A stretch of DNA of 8,340 nucleotides from Butyricicoccus sp. (GTDB taxonomy: Bacteria; Bacillota; Clostridia; Oscillospirales; Butyricicoccaceae): NCBI GenBank assembly GCA_031293105.1, contig JAUMSA010000130.1, positions 1 through 8,340 on the forward strand, in the 5' to 3' direction. This document shows, piece after piece, positions 5,879 to 8,340 of the stretch. The translations under genes were made by a program, and so were the position numbers. The notes under the pieces were generated by a model, which made no database searches, was not told the origin of the DNA, and was given only the letters and a program-made list of their open reading frames with translations. The stretch's first letter is position 1, and the number at the start of each line of letters is the position of its first letter.

Positions 5879-8263
5879 TCAGCCTGCCCAGTTGCCGATC
5901 TCGGTGCGGCCGATGATCTCGTCCTGGGTCTCCTTGCCCAGCTCGACGAAGAATGCGGTATAGCCTGCCACACGAATCAGCAGGTCCCGATGCTGTTCGG
6001 GATGAATCTGCGCGTCGATCAGCGTGTCGCGGTCGACGCAGTTGATCTGTACATGATAGACGTCCAGCAAGCTCATGGACTTGAGCATATTCATGCCATG
6101 TGCAATGCCGTCCTCGCCCTTGAGCATTTCGGGTTCAAACTTCATGTTAAGCTGAGTGCCCTGGGTGAAACGCGCGTGCGGAATGTGGCTGACCGACTTG
6201 AGCAGCGCGGTCGGGCCATTGACATCCGTGCCGCCGGTTGCGCCAATGCCATCGGTCAGCGGGGTGCCCGCGTTGCGGCCGGACGGCAGCGCGCCGACCC
6301 ACTGGCCAATCGGGGTGTTGCCCGATACCGGCAGCATGCCGCAGGTCATCTTGCCGAACTTGGTATCATATTTTTCAAACTGGTCGATGACGTGGGTAAA
6401 GATCTCGCCCACGCAGAAGTCGGCACGTTCGTCGTCGTTGCCGTACTTGGGTGCATCCAGGCACAGCTTTTGAATATCTTCATAGCCCTTGAAGTCGGCG
6501 TCCAGAGCGGCAATCAGCTGGTCCATGGTGATCTTCTTTTCGTCGTAGATCAGATTCTTGACCGCTGCAACCGAGTTGATGATATCGGCCTGACCGACCG
6601 TGATGACACCACCGCCGACCGAATACTTGGCCGCGCCTGGCTGGCTGTAATCCATGCCGACCTCCATGCAGTGCGGGAAGCCGAGCGACAAAACCGGCAC
6701 CGGCCGATAGTTCATGGACAGGTAATCGAGCAGCTGATTGCCCGAGGTAACGACATCCACTGCATAGTCAATATGTTTTTTGACTGCGTCAAAGAAATCG
6801 TCAAAGGTCTTGAAGTTTCGCGGGTCGCCGGTGTGGACCGAAACCTGCTCGCCGGTGATGCGGCTCTTGCCGTCGTTGAGGGCTAGTTCGACCATAGCGC
6901 CCATGTTGATGTCCGCGATGTCGGTGTATTCCTTCAGTTTGCCCGACAGGTTGGTTTCCACGCAGCCGCAGGGGTTCCAGTCCCATGCTTCGGACAGCGG
7001 AACGCCCTTGTTGAGCATCATGCGCACGCCGACATCGTTGGAGTAAACGGCCGGCATGGTCAGGCCCATGCCGATGCACTCGACCGCCTTGTGCAGCAGC
7101 GCGTCCGGGTTCTTGGCGATGCTGTATGTTACCGACAGGTTGGGCTCTTTGAAACGGACGTCCTCGGTCGCCTGAATCATCATATAGGACAGTTCATTGG
7201 TCGCATCGTCGCCATATTCGTTCAAGCCGCCGCAGCTGGCCTGCACGGTGATACAGTAACCGGCCGCATACTGGGCGGTCACCTCGTCCTGGAACAGGCT
7301 CATTTCGGCAATCTTAATCCACAGGCAGTCAAGCAGCTCCTGCGCATCGTCGTCGGTCAGGATGCCGGCTTCCTTGTCCGACTTGTAATACGGATACAGG
7401 TACTGGTCCAAACGGCCCAGATTGTAGGATGAAGCATTTTGCTCCATGTAGCAGGCGTACTCATACGACAGAATCGACTGGCAGGCCTCATAGAAGGTGC
7501 GGGCCGGGTACTCAGGTACATGGCGGCAGACCTCCGCGATTTTGAGCAGCTCGGCCTTCCGGGTCGGGTCGGTGCAGGTGGCTGCCTGTTCTTCGGCCAG
7601 ATCGGCATGCCGGCGTGCCAGATGGATAACCGCGTCAGCTGCCATAATCTCCGCCTTGTAGAAAAACATCTTCTCCAGGTCGCCCGGCACCGCATCATCC
7701 AGCTTGGCCAGGGCTTCTTCGGCTTCCTTTTTGATGCCTTCCAGGCCAACCTTGAGTAACCGGCGCCAATCGACCGTGGTTTCGCCGTAGCCGCGGACCG
7801 CCTTACGGTCGATGAAAATAATGCCGTTGGTGCGCAGGGTTTCCATGTCCTTGGGCGCCATCAGGCGCCAGCGGTCAAAGACGCATTTGTTTTTCCAATA
7901 ATCCTTGACTTCTTCCAAATAGATCTTTTTGCTTTCCTCGCTCATGTAGAACGGGTCAAATGGGCGGGTACTGATGGTATCCACTTCTTTTTCGATAACA
8001 CCCGATGCGCTGTCCGGGTTGAGGATACCACAGCGCGGCTTAAAGCCCACACCGCCGACCAACAGTTCGTGGTCTTGAATGTAAATCTTCTTCCTTTCGC
8101 AGGTCCGTGCATAGCCGGTCGCCTTTTGGATAATCCACGGCTGACCTTCGGTCTCCTTAAAGCCCTCGGTGACATATTTGGCGTTATAGACGTCCATATC
8201 TACCCGCGTGCTCAAATATTGCTGCCGCAGTGCTTCGATACGGTCCAAATACGGTTTACTCAT
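5879..8263 (-). CDS. Glycyl radical enzyme of the PFL-like lyase/dehydratase superfamily, substrate unknown
   Basis: This 794-residue (796 from the alternative ATG at 8269) cytoplasmic, oxygen-sensitive enzyme has the PFL-like N-terminal domain (about 1-660) and the C-terminal glycine radical domain. The radical glycine is Gly767 in LIRVAGYTAFF, followed by the usual DEIIGRTE end. The thiyl cysteine is Cys434 in NPCGCVETN, with the acid/base Glu436 two residues on. Other blocks: EGQPWIIQKA near 40, GRLDQYLYPYY (283-293), TGDPRNF (478-484), GALPSGR (657-663) and NGPTALLKSVSHI (682-694). It is not canonical PFL, which has adjacent Cys-Cys. Against glycerol and choline-type enzymes, the conserved GxGH His position reads Glu161 (RGYGET) and the GHSxS segment reads ASSYN, while Asp448 keeps the spacing of the dehydratase Asp. 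Length is close to 4-hydroxyproline and glycerol dehydratases. The catalytic class (lyase, dehydratase or decarboxylase) and substrate stay open. It is the first gene of the cluster. Confidence 0.93.
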   Translation of the reverse strand: MSKPYLDRIEALRQQYLSTRVDMDVYNAKYVTEGFKETEGQPWIIQKATGYARTCERKKIYIQDHELLVGGVGFKPRCGILNPDSASGVIEKEVDTISTRPFDPFYMSEESKKIYLEEVKDYWKNKCVFDRWRLMAPKDMETLRTNGIIFIDRKAVRGYGETTVDWRRLLKVGLEGIKKEAEEALAKLDDAVPGDLEKMFFYKAEIMAADAVIHLARRHADLAEEQAATCTDPTRKAELLKIAEVCRHVPEYPARTFYEACQSILSYEYACYMEQNASSYNLGRLDQYLYPYYKSDKEAGILTDDDAQELLDCLWIKIAEMSLFQDEVTAQYAAGYCITVQASCGGLNEYGDDATNELSYMMIQATEDVRFKEPNLSVTYSIAKNPDALLHKAVECIGMGLTMPAVYSNDVGVRMMLNKGVPLSEAWDWNPCGCVETNLSGKLKEYTDIADINMGAMVELALNDGKSRITGEQVSVHTGDPRNFKTFDDFFDAVKKHIDYAVDVVTSGNQLLDYLSMNYRPVPVLSLGFPHCMEVGMDYSQPGAAKYSVGGGVITVGQADIINSVAAVKNLIYDEKKITMDQLIAALDADFKGYEDIQKLCLDAPKYGNDDERADFCVGEIFTHVIDQFEKYDTKFGKMTCGMLPVSGNTPIGQWVGALPSGRNAGTPLTDGIGATGGTDVNGPTALLKSVSHIPHARFTQGTQLNMKFEPEMLKGEDGIAHGMNMLKSMSLLDVYHVQINCVDRDTLIDAQIHPEQHRDLLIRVAGYTAFFVELGKETQDEIIGRTEIGNWAG

Positions 8264-8272
8264 TGCCATTGG

Positions 8273-8279
8273 CCTCCTT
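8273..8279 (-). promoter_or_regulatory. Ribosome binding site of the glycyl radical enzyme; chooses between two ATGs
   Basis: On the minus strand AAGGAGG is followed by ATG at 8269 after only three bases and by ATG at 8263 after nine. The nine-base spacing is normal and the three-base one is too tight, so translation most likely begins at 8263 (MSKPYLDRIE). Confidence 0.65.
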
Positions 8280-8340
8280 GCTTCGTTGTCCTTGTTTGTG
8301 CAAATCGTGTACGGGGAAGTGTCCCGTCGTTGCCCTTTAA
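8280..8340 (-). other. Start of the leader or promoter region of the glycyl radical operon
   Basis: The 61 bases upstream of the first ribosome binding site hold no convincing -10/-35 pair. A weak inverted repeat, ACGGG (8311-8315) and CCCGT (8323-8327) with a seven-base loop, could be an operator or leader hairpin. The real promoter probably lies beyond the right edge. Confidence 0.25.

Noticed and set aside
5845..5973. Upstream extension of the activase gene to 5973
   Set aside because: It would overlap the conserved C-terminus of the glycyl radical enzyme and ignore the AAGGAGG just before 5844.
5786..6886. Plus-strand open frame of 366 codons
   Set aside because: It is antisense to the 3' part of the glycyl radical enzyme and crosses into the activase. 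No domain is seen.
5879..8263. Canonical pyruvate formate-lyase or a named enzyme such as hydroxyproline dehydratase
   Set aside because: PFL has adjacent catalytic cysteines and no CxE motif. Compared with hydroxyproline dehydratase, the GCVET core is shared, but the following residues and the His loop differ, and no pyrroline-carboxylate reductase gene is present. The evidence does not justify a gene name.
1..8340. tRNA, rRNA, CRISPR arrays, insertion sequences or phage genes
   Set aside because: Nothing resembling these was seen. The window is tightly filled with metabolic genes, and its only long non-coding stretch is the 277-base gap before pyc.

Overview
The window reads almost entirely on the minus strand. 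It suggests a moderately GC-rich anaerobic member of the Bacillota (Clostridia, possibly a gut Oscillospiraceae/Ruminococcaceae-type bacterium). The grounds are the oxygen-sensitive glycyl radical chemistry, the strong AGGAGG-type ribosome binding sites, a Firmicute-like sigma-A promoter and a Bacillus/Clostridia-style pyruvate carboxylase. The genus cannot be named from the sequence.

In transcription order (right to left) there is a compact five-gene cluster: a glycyl radical enzyme (8263-5879), its radical-SAM activating enzyme (5844-5068), an AGCS-family sodium:amino-acid symporter (5040-3523), an AraC-family regulator with an N-terminal cupin-like domain (3475-2762) and a TIM-barrel sugar phosphate isomerase/epimerase-like protein (2719-1778). 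Gaps are only 27 to 47 bases, and four of the five starts have a clear Shine-Dalgarno site (the araC-type gene's is weak), so the five genes look like one operon. Its promoter probably lies to the right of the window. A perfect 14-bp stem-loop (1704-1734) follows the last gene and probably ends the transcript. The next gene, the first 500 codons of pyruvate carboxylase (1500-1), has its own promoter with a perfect TATAAT and a 17-base spacer, so it is a separate unit and runs off the left edge.

Inferred logic of the cluster: the symporter imports a small amino-acid-like or zwitterionic compound. The activase installs the radical on Gly767 of the enzyme, which cleaves, eliminates or decarboxylates the substrate using Cys434/Glu436. 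The TIM-barrel protein may process a product, and the AraC protein may sense the substrate. The radical enzyme keeps the universal catalytic residues but differs from well-known substrate classes at several pocket positions. The activase lacks the ferredoxin-like cluster domain usual in partners of non-PFL enzymes, and the symporter has altered signature motifs. Together this points to a glycyl radical pathway whose substrate I cannot assign, and it is the best candidate here for an undescribed system.
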